Source: CAVTWS01 sp963738445
GTDB lineage: Bacteria > Actinomycetota > Acidimicrobiia > Acidimicrobiales > SHLQ01
Length of the DNA stretch: 64,000 nt
Assembly: GCA_963738445.1 (NCBI GenBank)
Contig: CAVTWS010000023.1
Location: 372,001 to 436,000 of the forward strand
Reading direction: 5' to 3'
Every line of letters begins with the position of its first letter. Position 1 is the first letter of the stretch. Positions 40,623-49,390 of the stretch are shown one piece after another. The notes under the pieces are model-generated. The model saw only the letters and a program-made list of their open reading frames with translations, searched no databases and was not told the DNA's origin. The translations under genes were made by a program, and so were the position numbers.

Positions 40623-40964
40623 GTGAACATCGTGATCCTTCAAGGCCGCCTGTCGGCCGACCCCATCCTCCGTGTCCTCCCGTCGGGTGAGGAGGTGTTG
40701 GATCTGCAGCTCAACATCCCGCGATCGGACGGTCCGGCGGATTCGGTGCCCATCGTGCGCCACGCACCGACCGCAGCGATGCGCAAGCTCCGGCTCGATG
40801 ACCGGGTGGTCGTCGTCGGGCGGGTGCAGCGCCGGTTCTTCCGGGCCGGAGGCACACTGGCCAGTCGCACCGAGGTCGTGGCCTCGGACCTCGTCCGGGC
40901 GAACGAGACGGCCCGGGTCGGTCGGCTGCTGAGCGGCACGGCCGGAATCGTCACCGCCCCGTAG
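40623..40964 (+). CDS. Single-stranded DNA-binding protein-like OB-fold protein
   Basis: 113 residues. The start VNIVILQGRLSADPILRVLPSGEEVLDLQLNI follows the SSB OB fold (strand 1, xLxGxL, xDPxLR), and RLDDRVVVVGRVQRRFFRAGG matches the V-V-x-G-R-L-Q-x-R strand. It lacks the acidic C-terminal tail (DDxxPF) that recruits partners in housekeeping SSB, and it is short, so it is more likely a secondary SSB or related protein. GTG 40623 has GGAGG 8 nt upstream. Confidence 0.7.
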   Translation: MNIVILQGRLSADPILRVLPSGEEVLDLQLNIPRSDGPADSVPIVRHAPTAAMRKLRLDDRVVVVGRVQRRFFRAGGTLASRTEVVASDLVRANETARVGRLLSGTAGIVTAP

Positions 40965-40984
40965 GGTGACCCTCGTAGGGTGAC
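40960..40984 (+). promoter_or_regulatory. Duplicated -10 element before fumC
   Basis: CGTAGGGTGAC occurs twice with period 14 (40960-40970, 40974-40984). The second copy places TAGGGT (40976-40981) 6 nt before GTG 40988; the first contains the stop codon TAG of the upstream gene. Confidence 0.5.
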
Positions 40985-40987
40985 GTG

Positions 40988-42385
40988 GTGAGCGCAGACA
41001 CACCTGGCCGTCAGGCCACTGACTCCCTTGGGTCCGTGCCGATCGCCGCCGGCGCCCGCTGGGGGGCGTCGACTCAGCGCACGCTCGATGCCATCTCGGT
41101 GTCGAGCCGTCGGATGCCCATGGCCATCATCTCCGCGATCGCCACCATCAAGGCGGAGGCGGCCGAGGTCAACCGCGATCTCGGGGTCACCGGTGTGGAG
41201 GGCGACCTCGCGGCGGCCGTGTCCCGAAGTGCGCGGCAGGTCGCGGCGTACGAGTGGGTCGACGAGTTTCCGCTCGATGTGTTCCAGTCCGGTTCCGGCA
41301 CGTCGTCGAACATGAACGTGAACGAGGTGGTGGCGTTCCTGGCGTCGGAGCAGCTCGGGCGCCAGGTGCACCCCAACGACCATGTCAACGCCTCACAGTC
41401 GTCGAACGACGTCTTTCCCACCGCGCTGCACCTGGCGGTCCTGAAAGCGCTGCGTGTCGAACTGCTCCCGGCGATGGAGGCCGCGGAACGGACGTTGGTC
41501 GCCCAGTCCGACCGGTTCGCCGGCACGGTGAAGACCGGTCGGACGCACCTGCAGGATGCCATGCCGGTGACCCTCGGTCAGGAGCTCGGTGGGTGGGCGG
41601 CGTCGCTTCGGCTCGGACGGAACCGGCTCGCCGATGCGCGACACCGACTGCGGGAGTTGCCCCTCGGTGGCACCGCCGTGGGTACCGGGGTGAACGCCCC
41701 GCCCGAGTTCGCGGCGCAAGTGCTCGGGCGGTTGTCGGCGATCGAGGGCGAGCCGTTCCGGGCGCCCACCGATCGATTCGAGGCCCAGAGCGGCCGGGAT
41801 GCCCTGCTCGAGGTGTCGGGCATGCTCCGAGTGGTGGCGACGTCGATCCACAAGATGGCCACCGACCTTCGATGGATGGCCTCGGGCCCCACCGCCGGCC
41901 TGGCCGAGATCGAGCTTCCGGCCATCGCTCCGGGGTCGTCGATCATGCCCGGAAAGGTGAATCCGGTCATCCCGGAGGTGGTCAGCCAGATCTGCGCCCA
42001 GGTGATGGGTCACGACGCCGCCGTGGCGTTCGCGGCGGCCCAGGGCAACTTCGAGCTGAACGTGATGATGCCGGTGATCGGCGTCAACCTGCTCGATGCC
42101 ATCGGACTGCTGACGCGGGGTTTGATGCTGTTCGAGAGCCGGTGCCTCGCCGGTCTCTCAGCCGATGAGGCCGAGCTGCGGCGCCGAGCGGAGCAGAATC
42201 CCGTGCTGGCGACGGTTCTGGCGCCTCGTATCGGCTATCAGGCGGCGGCCGACATCGTGGCCCAGGCCCGCCGCGAACGGTCCACGGTCCTGGATGTCGT
42301 CGTGGCCTCGGGCCTCATGACGGAGGCGGAGGCTCGGGAGCTGCTCGACCTCGATCGACTGGCCGGCGGCCCGAGCCGCGACTGA
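40988..42385 (+). CDS. fumC: Fumarate hydratase, class II
   Basis: 465-residue TCA-cycle enzyme, reversible hydration of fumarate to malate. Signature GSSIMPGKVNPV, substrate sites SGSGTSSNMNVNEV, NASQSSNDVFPTA and KTGRTHLQDAMPVTLGQE are all present. It belongs to the same superfamily as argH in this window. Start: GTG 40988, leaderless if TAGGGT is the -10; GTG 40985 is one codon earlier. No RBS. Confidence 0.95.
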   Translation: MSADTPGRQATDSLGSVPIAAGARWGASTQRTLDAISVSSRRMPMAIISAIATIKAEAAEVNRDLGVTGVEGDLAAAVSRSARQVAAYEWVDEFPLDVFQSGSGTSSNMNVNEVVAFLASEQLGRQVHPNDHVNASQSSNDVFPTALHLAVLKALRVELLPAMEAAERTLVAQSDRFAGTVKTGRTHLQDAMPVTLGQELGGWAASLRLGRNRLADARHRLRELPLGGTAVGTGVNAPPEFAAQVLGRLSAIEGEPFRAPTDRFEAQSGRDALLEVSGMLRVVATSIHKMATDLRWMASGPTAGLAEIELPAIAPGSSIMPGKVNPVIPEVVSQICAQVMGHDAAVAFAAAQGNFELNVMMPVIGVNLLDAIGLLTRGLMLFESRCLAGLSADEAELRRRAEQNPVLATVLAPRIGYQAAADIVAQARRERSTVLDVVVASGLMTEAEARELLDLDRLAGGPSRD

Positions 42386-42403
42386 TCGATCGATGCGCCT
42401 CCG

Positions 42404-42943
42404 TCAGAGCAGGCGGCCGCAATGAGCCAGAGCCAGGCGAACCAATCGATCGTGACCCGACGTCATCTCGTTGCGGACCGCTCGGCTGACCGCTTCCTCC
42501 GGGGTCACCCACGCGACGTCGAGGAAATCGCTCGACGGTAGGCAATCGCCGGGGACCGGAACCACGTAGGCCAGGCTGACGGCGTGTTGGCGAGGATCGT
42601 GGAACCCGGTGATTCCGGGATCGGGGAAGTACTCCACGATGGTGAACGGGGTCGGCGACACCGGGAGCTGGGGTCGCGAAGCGGGCCCGAGGTCCTTCAC
42701 CAGGTGCCGCATGAGCGCCTGGCGCAACGTCTCGCCATACATCACCCGACCACTCACCACCGCTCGGGTGACGACGCCGTCGGCCAGCATCCTCAGCAAC
42801 AAACCGACATGGGTGACCGACCCCAGCTCATCGAGGCGCACGGGAACGGCGTCGACGTACACGATGGGCATGCGCCCTCGAACCACCTCGAGATCAGTGG
42901 GGGACAGCCAGTTGGTCATGACATCGGGATCGATCGAGCTCAT
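42404..42943 (-). CDS. DUF4916-family Nudix-like protein
   Basis: 179 residues. WLSPTDLEVVRGRMPIVYVDAVPVRLDELGSVTHVGLLLR is characteristic of the actinobacterial DUF4916 family, which has a Nudix fold; GETLRQALMRHLVKDLG sits where the Nudix box would be but lacks the REUxEE residues, so hydrolase activity is doubtful. Convergent with fumC with 18 bp between the stops. Function unknown. Confidence 0.75.
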   Translation of the reverse strand: MSSIDPDVMTNWLSPTDLEVVRGRMPIVYVDAVPVRLDELGSVTHVGLLLRMLADGVVTRAVVSGRVMYGETLRQALMRHLVKDLGPASRPQLPVSPTPFTIVEYFPDPGITGFHDPRQHAVSLAYVVPVPGDCLPSSDFLDVAWVTPEEAVSRAVRNEMTSGHDRLVRLALAHCGRLL

Positions 42944-43053
42944 CTCCGACTCAGTGTGGCAGACCGCAGCGTTCGACGGCGGGACCGGCTGCGCACGTCA
43001 AGACGATCGGACGGCTGGCGAGGGGCGATGAGGGGAACCGCCCGGCGGAAGGG

Positions 43054-43659
43054 TCAGTCCTGATCGAGGCGGTCGAGGGCGATCTCGGCCAACGCGGAGC
43101 TGGCCTCGACGGTCGGCGCCGACAGCAGGAGAGCGGGCCCGAACGCCTCGTCGATCTGGACGATCACCGTTGCTCCGAACTGGAATCCCTCGGACTCGTG
43201 CGGCTCGACGCACAGGGCGTCGCGGCCGCCGATCGTGCAGTCGGCGTACTCCGCGAGATCCTCGTCGGTGTAGAGCAGGCGGAGATCCTCATACGCGATC
43301 TCGTCGATCTCGACCCGCACGAGCAGGTCGAACGACACGGCGTCATAGTGGACGCAACTGGTACCGGTTCCCTCGATGTGGCGGAAGGTGGGTTCGGCCT
43401 CGGGGGTCGACCCGACGGTGGACACGACGTCCTCGGAGGTCACGAGGCGGCACATCGCCTCCTGGTCGAGTCGAGCGACGTCGAAGATCGGGTCCGTGAA
43501 CGCGATGGCGTCGACGGGCACCGATGTGTCGGACACCGATGCCGACGGGGGCTCGTCAACGGTGGGAGGGGCTGCATCGCGGTCATCGCCGCCGCATCCG
43601 GGCAGGGCGATGAGCGCGGCGAGGCCGAACCATGCCCGCCATCGGTTGCGCTGCGTCAT
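43054..43659 (-). CDS. Secreted lipoprotein of unknown function
   Basis: 201 residues. Signal peptide with lipobox (ALIALPGC, Cys about 20), Asp/Pro/Ser linker, then a domain with three Cys (residues about 71, 102 and 141), SCVHYDA and a DUF3558-like layout (early Cys after a DPI motif, then GTSCVHY). ATG 43659 with GGAGAGG upstream; a longer reading frame exists but has no RBS. Divergent from the DM13 gene. Confidence 0.65.
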   Translation of the reverse strand: MTQRNRWRAWFGLAALIALPGCGGDDRDAAPPTVDEPPSASVSDTSVPVDAIAFTDPIFDVARLDQEAMCRLVTSEDVVSTVGSTPEAEPTFRHIEGTGTSCVHYDAVSFDLLVRVEIDEIAYEDLRLLYTDEDLAEYADCTIGGRDALCVEPHESEGFQFGATVIVQIDEAFGPALLLSAPTVEASSALAEIALDRLDQD

Positions 43660-43781
43660 CGACCTCTCCTCAGCCGGCTCATCGTCATCCACACGCCCAA
43701 GTTCTCCATCGACCGTGCGACCGGGAAATTGACCACGCCCGGGTTCGGGAATGACTGTGGCCGCTCGGAGGTTCGGTGGAC

Positions 43782-44435
43782 ATGCCAACGTCATCGCTCC
43801 TCCGTCGCTCCGTCGTCCTGATCGCCGCACTCGCCGGAGCCGCCCTGCTCGCCTGGCTCGCCTTCGGTTACTTCGGGGTCCAGAGCCTGTTCCTCGACGA
43901 CAAGGTGGATGAAGCCATCCCCGAGTTCGACAGCGCCGCCCCGGACGCTGATGCCCCGGACGCCGCCGCCGCTGATGCCCCGGACGCCGCCGACGCCGAC
44001 GCTACCCAGCCTGGTGCCTCAGACGGCGCGGCTGCAGAGACCGACTCGGCCGGCGCCGCCACACCCGATACTGACGTTGCTGACGCTTCCGAGACGTCGA
44101 TCGTGACCGTGGTCCAAGGTGAGTTCGGTGATCGGAGCCATCCGACCTCCGGCCAGGCGCTGGTGCTCACCGACGGCAGCGAACAGCGCTTCTTGCGCTT
44201 CGAGGACTTCGAGACCGACAACGGCCCGGATCTGAACGTGTACCTGTCGACCGCCGCCCCCGACGCTCCCGACGGCGCCTTCGACGACGATTTCATCGAT
44301 CTCGGCAACCTCTCGGGCAACATCGGCAACCAGAACTACGAGGTGCCCGCGGACGTCGACCTCAGCCAGTACCGAACGGTCGTGATCTGGTGCGTGCGGT
44401 TCGGCGTGGCCTTCGGCACGGCCGAACTGGCGTGA
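43782..44435 (+). CDS. DM13-domain membrane-anchored protein
   Basis: 217 residues: N-terminal TM anchor (residues 9-33), a low-complexity Asp/Ala/Pro linker (residues 45-100, repeated DAPDAA units) and a C-terminal DM13 domain with GDRSHPTSGQALVL, FETDNGPDLNVYLS, NQNYEVP and the hallmark VIWCVRFGVAFGTAEL. DM13 has a conserved Cys and has been proposed to act in redox or electron transfer. GGAGG precedes; GTG 43776 is a possible earlier start. Confidence 0.8.
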   Translation: MPTSSLLRRSVVLIAALAGAALLAWLAFGYFGVQSLFLDDKVDEAIPEFDSAAPDADAPDAAAADAPDAADADATQPGASDGAAAETDSAGAATPDTDVADASETSIVTVVQGEFGDRSHPTSGQALVLTDGSEQRFLRFEDFETDNGPDLNVYLSTAAPDAPDGAFDDDFIDLGNLSGNIGNQNYEVPADVDLSQYRTVVIWCVRFGVAFGTAELA

Positions 44436-44486
44436 CCAGACGCGGCGCCGCCGAGTAGGCGTGACCGGGCCCGACGGATCGACCGC

Positions 44487-45059
44487 TCAGAAGCCGCGAC
44501 CGCCCGGCGCCGCCGATGAACGGTCGGGCATCGACGACCGGAGCGTGTCGATGCGTCGCTGGAGGTAGGGCGAGAACGCACCGTCGTACCGCGCCCACAG
44601 GTCCGGGCGGCGCCAATCGGCGCCCGACACGATGCCCCGGCAGGAGTCGGTCCCGCACGCACAGGGGAACTCGTCGTAGTCGGTCGAGTCGGTCATGGCG
44701 TAGTCGAACGTGATCTCCTCTCCGACGCCGATGTTGCGGCGGGCCACCAACATGGTCGCCCCGAACAGGCCACAGGTCGGATTGCACGAGTGGTTCACGA
44801 AATCTGCGTTCTCGCCGTCGGGAGGCGCCACCAGGTACAGCTCGTCACCGATCTGCAGCGAGTGGGTCTGGTTGTAGACGCCGAGCTCGTCGAAGGCGTC
44901 CTGGTGGACGACATCGCCACCCCAGGCCACGACGATCTCGCCTGCGGCAACCGGCCGGTTCGTGAACATGCCCAGACCGACCCCGGAGACGGGACGAACA
45001 ACGAGAGCAGGGTCGAGATAGCTGACCACCTGGTGATCCTCTCTGGATCTCCCGGGCAT
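44487..45059 (-). CDS. SET-domain protein (putative lysine methyltransferase)
   Basis: 190 residues from ATG 45059; TTG 45104 gives 205. The fold is complete: GLGMFTNRPVAAGEIV at the start, FVNHSCNPTCGLFG (the N-H-S-C SAM/pseudoknot motif), GEEITFDY with the catalytic Tyr, and a post-SET-like CACGTDSCRG that could bind Zn with the Cys of the core. SET proteins methylate lysine, mostly histones in eukaryotes; bacterial targets are largely unknown. Divergent from ung. Confidence 0.85.
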   Translation of the reverse strand: MPGRSREDHQVVSYLDPALVVRPVSGVGLGMFTNRPVAAGEIVVAWGGDVVHQDAFDELGVYNQTHSLQIGDELYLVAPPDGENADFVNHSCNPTCGLFGATMLVARRNIGVGEEITFDYAMTDSTDYDEFPCACGTDSCRGIVSGADWRRPDLWARYDGAFSPYLQRRIDTLRSSMPDRSSAAPGGRGF

Positions 45060-45189
45060 CACGCCAGGGACCGATACGAACACGGCGGTGGACTGGTTGC
45101 CCAATGGGTACGGACGAGATGGTCAGCGGCCAGCGCCAGCAGGGCAAGATAGCAGCGGGTGGCTCGAATCCGAACCGTAGGGGAGTGCC

Positions 45190-45858
45190 GTGCCGAAGAC
45201 CGATTGGAACCCGGTGCTCAGCCGGGAGCTGACCGAACCGTACTGGGCCGAGTTGCAGGATTTCGTGGCCGCGGAACGGACCCGGCATGACGTGTTCCCG
45301 CCTCACGACGAGGTGTTCGCTGCGCTGCATGCCACACCGTTCGCCGCGACGAAGGTGCTGATCCTCGGCCAGGACCCGTATCACGGTCCCGGCCAGGCGC
45401 ACGGTCTGTGCTTTTCGGTGCGACCACCCGTGGTGCCCCCGCCGTCTCTGGTGAACATCTTCAAGGAGCTGCAGGCTGACCTCGGCTGCACGCCGCCCGG
45501 GCACGGCTGCCTCGACGCCTGGGCTGCGCAGGGCGTGCTGCTGCTCAACGCGGTGCTGACGGTGCGCGCCCACCAGGCGGCGTCGCATCAGGGCCAGGGG
45601 TGGGAGCGTTTCACCGATCAGGTGATCCGGGCCGTGAACGACAAGCCGGAACGGGTGGTGTTCGTCTTGTGGGGTGGGTACGCCCGCAAGAAGAAGGCGC
45701 TGATCGACACAGCCCGGCACGTGATCATCGAGTCGGCCCACCCGTCGCCGTTGTCGGCGCACAACGGGTTCTTCGGCAGCCGACCCTTCAGCCGGGCCAA
45801 TGAGGCTCTGGCCGCCGCCGGACGCGACCCGGTCGACTGGTGTCTGCCGACTCGGTGA
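45190..45858 (+). CDS. ung: Uracil-DNA glycosylase, family 1
   Basis: 222 residues. Water-activating loop GQDPYHGPGQAHGLCFSV (catalytic Asp), uracil pocket LLLNAVLTV, and the Leu intercalation loop HPSPLSAHNGFFGSRPF are intact. Removes uracil from DNA. GTG 45190 with GGGGAG 4 nt upstream. Confidence 0.96.
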   Translation: MPKTDWNPVLSRELTEPYWAELQDFVAAERTRHDVFPPHDEVFAALHATPFAATKVLILGQDPYHGPGQAHGLCFSVRPPVVPPPSLVNIFKELQADLGCTPPGHGCLDAWAAQGVLLLNAVLTVRAHQAASHQGQGWERFTDQVIRAVNDKPERVVFVLWGGYARKKKALIDTARHVIIESAHPSPLSAHNGFFGSRPFSRANEALAAAGRDPVDWCLPTR

Positions 45859-45874
45859 CCGTTCCCGCGGGTGC

Positions 45875-46324
45875 TCAGCCGATGATCCAGCCCGCGGCGT
45901 CGGCGAGAAGGTGGGCTCCGCTCTGGGTGGTGAGGCTGAGCGATCCACCGGGGCTGAACGGCACGAGCACCGCGTTGGGCCGGGTCTCGCCGACTGTCGT
46001 CAGGTTCAGGGGCGCCGCGGCCTGCGTCGCGGTTAGGTTCATCACGACGACGACGGCCGAGGGATCGACCCCGGCGACGCCGGACACGGGGACCGTGAGG
46101 ACGCCGCCCGCAGCGACGGGGCCCGGTGACGGTGGTTCAGGACCGTCCGGCGCGATGGCGAACCGCTCGACGGTCAGGCGGGCGGTCGGCAGGTGCGTGA
46201 CGCGCGGCCCAGTTCTTTCTGGGAGACACGACGGTCGCCCACGCGACCGGTTGGTCTCCCAGAACGGTGGTGGCGCCGAGGCCCCGGCATCATGCGGGCC
46301 AGGGCTTGGCCTTGAGCTGGTCAC
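45875..46324 (-). pseudogene. Fragment of a secreted-protein C-terminal domain
   Basis: Only the last ~80 residues look coding: LTVPVSGVAGVDPSAVVVVMNLTATQAAAPLNL ending LLADAAGWIIG, which resembles a beta-rich domain found repeatedly at the C-termini of large secreted proteins of Acidimicrobiia. The upstream part crosses a 48-bp nested inverted repeat and has no family likeness, and the only start lies inside the preceding ligase gene. Probably the remnant of a lost larger gene. Exact 5' limit unknown. Confidence 0.4.
46217..46264. repeat. 48-bp nested inverted repeat (cruciform-like)
   Basis: Outer arms TTCTGGGAGAC (46217-46227) and GTCTCCCAGAA (46254-46264), inner arms CGGTCGC (46232-46238) and GCGACCG (46243-46249), loop CCAC. 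All pairs perfect. It lies 26 bp beyond the stop of the minus-strand ligase gene and has no T run on either side, so it is a structured element or an atypical terminator. Confidence 0.8.
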
Positions 46325-47858
46325 GGAGCTGGTACTTGAGGATCTTGAGGGTGGCGTTGCGGGGCAGCACGTCGACCACCTCGAGCTGTTCGGGGACCTT
46401 CTGGGTCATGAGCCCGGCGGCCTTGCAGTGGGCCACCATCTCGTCGAACGTGATCGGCGTCTCGCCCGGGGTGGTCTCCACCACCGCGCACACCCGCTCG
46501 CCGCGCTCGCGGTCGGGGAGGCCCACGGCGGCGGCGGCGTGGATCTTCGGGTGGGCGTAGAGGACGTCCTCGATCTCTTTGGCGGAGATGTTCTCGCCCT
46601 TGCGGATGATGATGTCCTTGACGCGTCCGGTGAGGGTGATGTGGCCGTCGGCGTGGAGCACACCCAGGTCGCCAGTGCGGAACCGACCTTCAGCGTCGAA
46701 TGCGTCGACGTTGAGGGTGGGGTCGGTGTAGCCGCGGAAGAGCATGGGGCCGGCCACGCGGACCTCCCCCTCCACGCCGGCCGGGGCTGCGGAGCCGTCC
46801 TCACGCACGATGGTGACCTGGCATCCGGCCACCGGTGCACCTTCGGTGGTGGCGAGCTGGTCCTCGGTGTCGTTGGGGTTGCCCTGAGCGATCATCGGGC
46901 ACTCGGTCATGCCGTAGCCGTGGGCGACCGGGATGCCCATCTCGGCCTTGACGTCGTAGTACACCTCGGGTGGTTTGGGGGCGCCGCCGCCCGAGAGCAC
47001 CCGCAGGGTCGGGATGATCGGGATGCCCGGCTGCTTGCGCTGCTCGGTGAGGAACATCAGGTAGAAGGCGGTGGAGCCACCCGCCATGGTCACGCCGTGA
47101 CGGGCGTAGATCGGTACCGCTTCGGCGGGCACGAACCGCTCGAGGAGCACGGACGGGAAGCCGGCGGCCAGGAGCATCACGACGAAGTCGGGACCGCCGA
47201 TGTGGGCGTACGGGAATGCCACCGAGCCGACATCGCTCTCGGTCAGCCCGATGGCCTTGGCGAGCCCCACACCTCCGGCCAGGAGGGTTTCGTCGGTGTG
47301 TTGGACACCCTTGGGGTCCGAGGTGGTCCCGGACGTGTAGTAGATCCAACGCACCGGGGCGTCGGCGGGGGTTGGTGCCGGTGCCGGCGGCGGAGGGAGC
47401 GTGGCTGGGTCGCCCTCGGGGAGCGTGTCGTACGCCGTGATGATGGTGGGCTGCTGGGGGAGGTCGGCGGTGACCCGCTCGACCATGGCTCGATAGTCGA
47501 AGTCGTTCCACACCCCGGGCACGATCACATGGGTGGCCCCCGTCTGGCGGATGCAGAAGCCGACCTCACGGTCGCGGTAGATCTGGATGATCGGGTTCTG
47601 CACCGCCCCAAGACGGGACAGGGCGAACGACGCGATCACCGTCTCGATGCGGGTGGGCAGCACCCAGGTGACCGGGCTGCCCTCGCCGATCCCCAGGCCC
47701 GCGAACCCCGCGGCCGTTCGTTCGGCACGGTCGCGGAACTCGCCGAACGTGATGCGGCGGCCGTCGGCGTCGACGAGCATCGGGTGATCGGGCGTTGCCG
47801 TCGCCCGGCGGTCGAGCAGCTCCCAGAAGGTCCGGGCATCGAAGATGGGTTCGGTCAT
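46290..47858 (-). CDS. AMP-dependent acyl-CoA synthetase/ligase
   Basis: 522-residue adenylate-forming enzyme. ATP motif YYTSGTTSDPKG, GYGMTECP (A5), the hinge TGDLG, GRVKDIIIRKGENIS and C-terminal PRNATLKILKYQLRD (catalytic Lys) are intact. Closest in feel to cyclohexanecarboxylate- or medium/long-chain fatty acid-CoA ligases; the true acid is unknown. ATG 47858: TATCAT (47871-47866) ends 7 nt upstream with no RBS, so leaderless. Upstream on the same strand is menB. Confidence 0.88.
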   Translation of the reverse strand: MTEPIFDARTFWELLDRRATATPDHPMLVDADGRRITFGEFRDRAERTAAGFAGLGIGEGSPVTWVLPTRIETVIASFALSRLGAVQNPIIQIYRDREVGFCIRQTGATHVIVPGVWNDFDYRAMVERVTADLPQQPTIITAYDTLPEGDPATLPPPPAPAPTPADAPVRWIYYTSGTTSDPKGVQHTDETLLAGGVGLAKAIGLTESDVGSVAFPYAHIGGPDFVVMLLAAGFPSVLLERFVPAEAVPIYARHGVTMAGGSTAFYLMFLTEQRKQPGIPIIPTLRVLSGGGAPKPPEVYYDVKAEMGIPVAHGYGMTECPMIAQGNPNDTEDQLATTEGAPVAGCQVTIVREDGSAAPAGVEGEVRVAGPMLFRGYTDPTLNVDAFDAEGRFRTGDLGVLHADGHITLTGRVKDIIIRKGENISAKEIEDVLYAHPKIHAAAAVGLPDRERGERVCAVVETTPGETPITFDEMVAHCKAAGLMTQKVPEQLEVVDVLPRNATLKILKYQLRDQLKAKPWPA

Positions 47859-47920
47859 GGCCCGCATGATACGACCGCTCCCCCCTCAACTGGGGGCCTT
47901 CGTGACGGCGCGCGCCTGCT

Positions 47921-48010
47921 CCTGGGCCCCCAGTTCGGAGATGGGGGGTGTCCTGGGCCCCCAGTTCGGAGATGGGGGGTGTCCTGGGCTCGCAGGTCGG
48001 AGATGGGGGG
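47921..48010. repeat. 31-bp tandem repeat between menB and the ligase gene
   Basis: Two perfect units (47921-47951, 47952-47982) and a third with five or so changes that breaks off at 48010. The unit begins CCTGGGCCCCCAGTTCGGAG and ends GGGGGGTGT. It fills most of the space between the menB stop and the ligase promoter. Confidence 0.85.
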
Positions 48011-48036
48011 CCGTTCGGGCGCACGTCGCCCGAAGC

Positions 48037-48963
48037 TCAGAAGTGATACGGGAAGCTCGACCAGTCGGGATCGCGCTTCTCGAGGAAGGCGTCGCGGCCC
48101 TCCTGGGCTTCGTCGGTCATGTAGGCCAGGCGCGTGGCCTCGCCCGCGAAGAGCTGCTGGCCGACCAGGCCGTCGTCGATCAGGTTGAGGGCGTACTTGA
48201 CCATCCGCTGGGCGGTGGGGCTCTTGCCGTTGACCTCGCGTGCCCACTGCAGCGCCACCTGCTCGAGCTCGCGGTGGTCGACCACGGCGTTGACCATGCC
48301 CATGGCGAACGCTTCGTCGGCGGTGTACTCCCGCCCGAGGAAGAAGATCTCCCGAGCGAACTTCTGGCCGACCTGGCGGGCCAGGTACGCTGATCCGAAG
48401 CCGCCGTCGAAGCTGGCGACATCGGTGTCGGTCTGCTTGAACCGGGCGTGCTGGCGACTGGCCAGGGTCAGGTCGGCGACGACGTGCAGGCTGTGTCCGC
48501 CGCCCGCCGCCCACCCGGGGACGACACAGATCACGACCTTGGGCATGAATCGGATCAGGCGCTGCACCTCGAGGATGTGCAGCCGGCCCGTGCGGGCGGG
48601 ATCCACGCTGGCCGCGGTCTCGCCCGCCTCGTCGCCCGGCGCGCCGTCCTCGAGTGTGTAGCGGTAGCCATCACGCCCGCGGATGCGCTGATCTCCGCCG
48701 GAGCAGAAAGCCCAGCCTCCGTCGCGCGGCGAGGGACCGTTGCCCGTGAGTAGCACGCACCCCACGTCGGCCGACATGCGGGCGTGGTCGAGAGCTCGAT
48801 ACAGCTCGTCGACGGTGCCGGGCCGGAACGCGTTGCGGACCTCCGGTCGGTCGAGCGCGATCCGGACCGTTCCCTGATCGACGGCACGGTGGTAGGTGAT
48901 GTCCTGGAACGAGAATCCGGGGACCTCGGTCCACGCGGCCGGGTCGAAGATCTCCGACACCAT
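48037..48963 (-). CDS. menB: 1,4-dihydroxy-2-naphthoyl-CoA synthase
   Basis: Crotonase-family enzyme of menaquinone synthesis, 308 residues. Long N-terminus typical of MenB, oxyanion loop AFCSGGDQRIRG, VPGWAAGGGHSLHVVADLTLAS, TDTDVASFDGGFGSAYLAR and the C-terminal SSFPYHF are close to mycobacterial MenB. ATG 48963 with GGAGG 9 nt upstream. Other men genes are not in the window; the neighbouring ligase does not look like MenE specifically but could be. Confidence 0.93.
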   Translation of the reverse strand: MVSEIFDPAAWTEVPGFSFQDITYHRAVDQGTVRIALDRPEVRNAFRPGTVDELYRALDHARMSADVGCVLLTGNGPSPRDGGWAFCSGGDQRIRGRDGYRYTLEDGAPGDEAGETAASVDPARTGRLHILEVQRLIRFMPKVVICVVPGWAAGGGHSLHVVADLTLASRQHARFKQTDTDVASFDGGFGSAYLARQVGQKFAREIFFLGREYTADEAFAMGMVNAVVDHRELEQVALQWAREVNGKSPTAQRMVKYALNLIDDGLVGQQLFAGEATRLAYMTDEAQEGRDAFLEKRDPDWSSFPYHF

Positions 48964-49078
48964 GGTCAACGCCTCCTGCTCGAGCCGGTCGGGCCCATGC
49001 CCTCGATGTGACGGGAGCGGCAGCCGAGTGTAGGCACCATCGTGCCGTCCTGCGGCCGGCGTGATAGAAGGGGCGGCT

Positions 49079-49390
49079 GTGGAGGTCCGGCTCATCGATC
49101 GCATCGTGCTCGCGCCGGGCGCGCTCGAGGACTTCCGGCGCCGCTTCGAAGACGACTACCTCCCGGCGGCGCAGTCGCGGGGCATGGAGTTGCTGGAGCG
49201 GTGGGTCTGCCCGCCTGTGGAGGTCGATGGCGAGCCGTCGGAGCTCACGCTCGTGTGGCGGGTCGACGGTCCGACCGGCTTCTTCGCCATGCGCACCGAC
49301 GTGCAGCGTCACGCCGAGGTCGCCTCGTTCTGGGCGTCGTGCTCCTCGCTGATCCGTGACCGCCACCGGGCCGTGTCCGGGGCCTGGTGA
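49079..49390 (+). CDS. Small alpha/beta-barrel-like protein of unknown function
   Basis: 103 residues: RLIDRIVLAPGALEDFRRRFEDDYLPAAQSRGMELLERW then ELTLVWRVDGPTGFFAMR, the strand-helix pattern of dimeric alpha/beta barrels (NIPSNAP/Dabb-like). GTG 49079 with AAGGGG 5 nt upstream. Divergent from menB and overlapping the next gene by four bases, so the two are probably made together. Confidence 0.65.
   Translation: MEVRLIDRIVLAPGALEDFRRRFEDDYLPAAQSRGMELLERWVCPPVEVDGEPSELTLVWRVDGPTGFFAMRTDVQRHAEVASFWASCSSLIRDRHRAVSGAW

Noticed and set aside
43660..43830. Longer N-terminus for the lipoprotein at 43054-43659
   Set aside because: The extension would bury the signal peptide and has no RBS, whereas ATG 43659 has GGAGAGG upstream.
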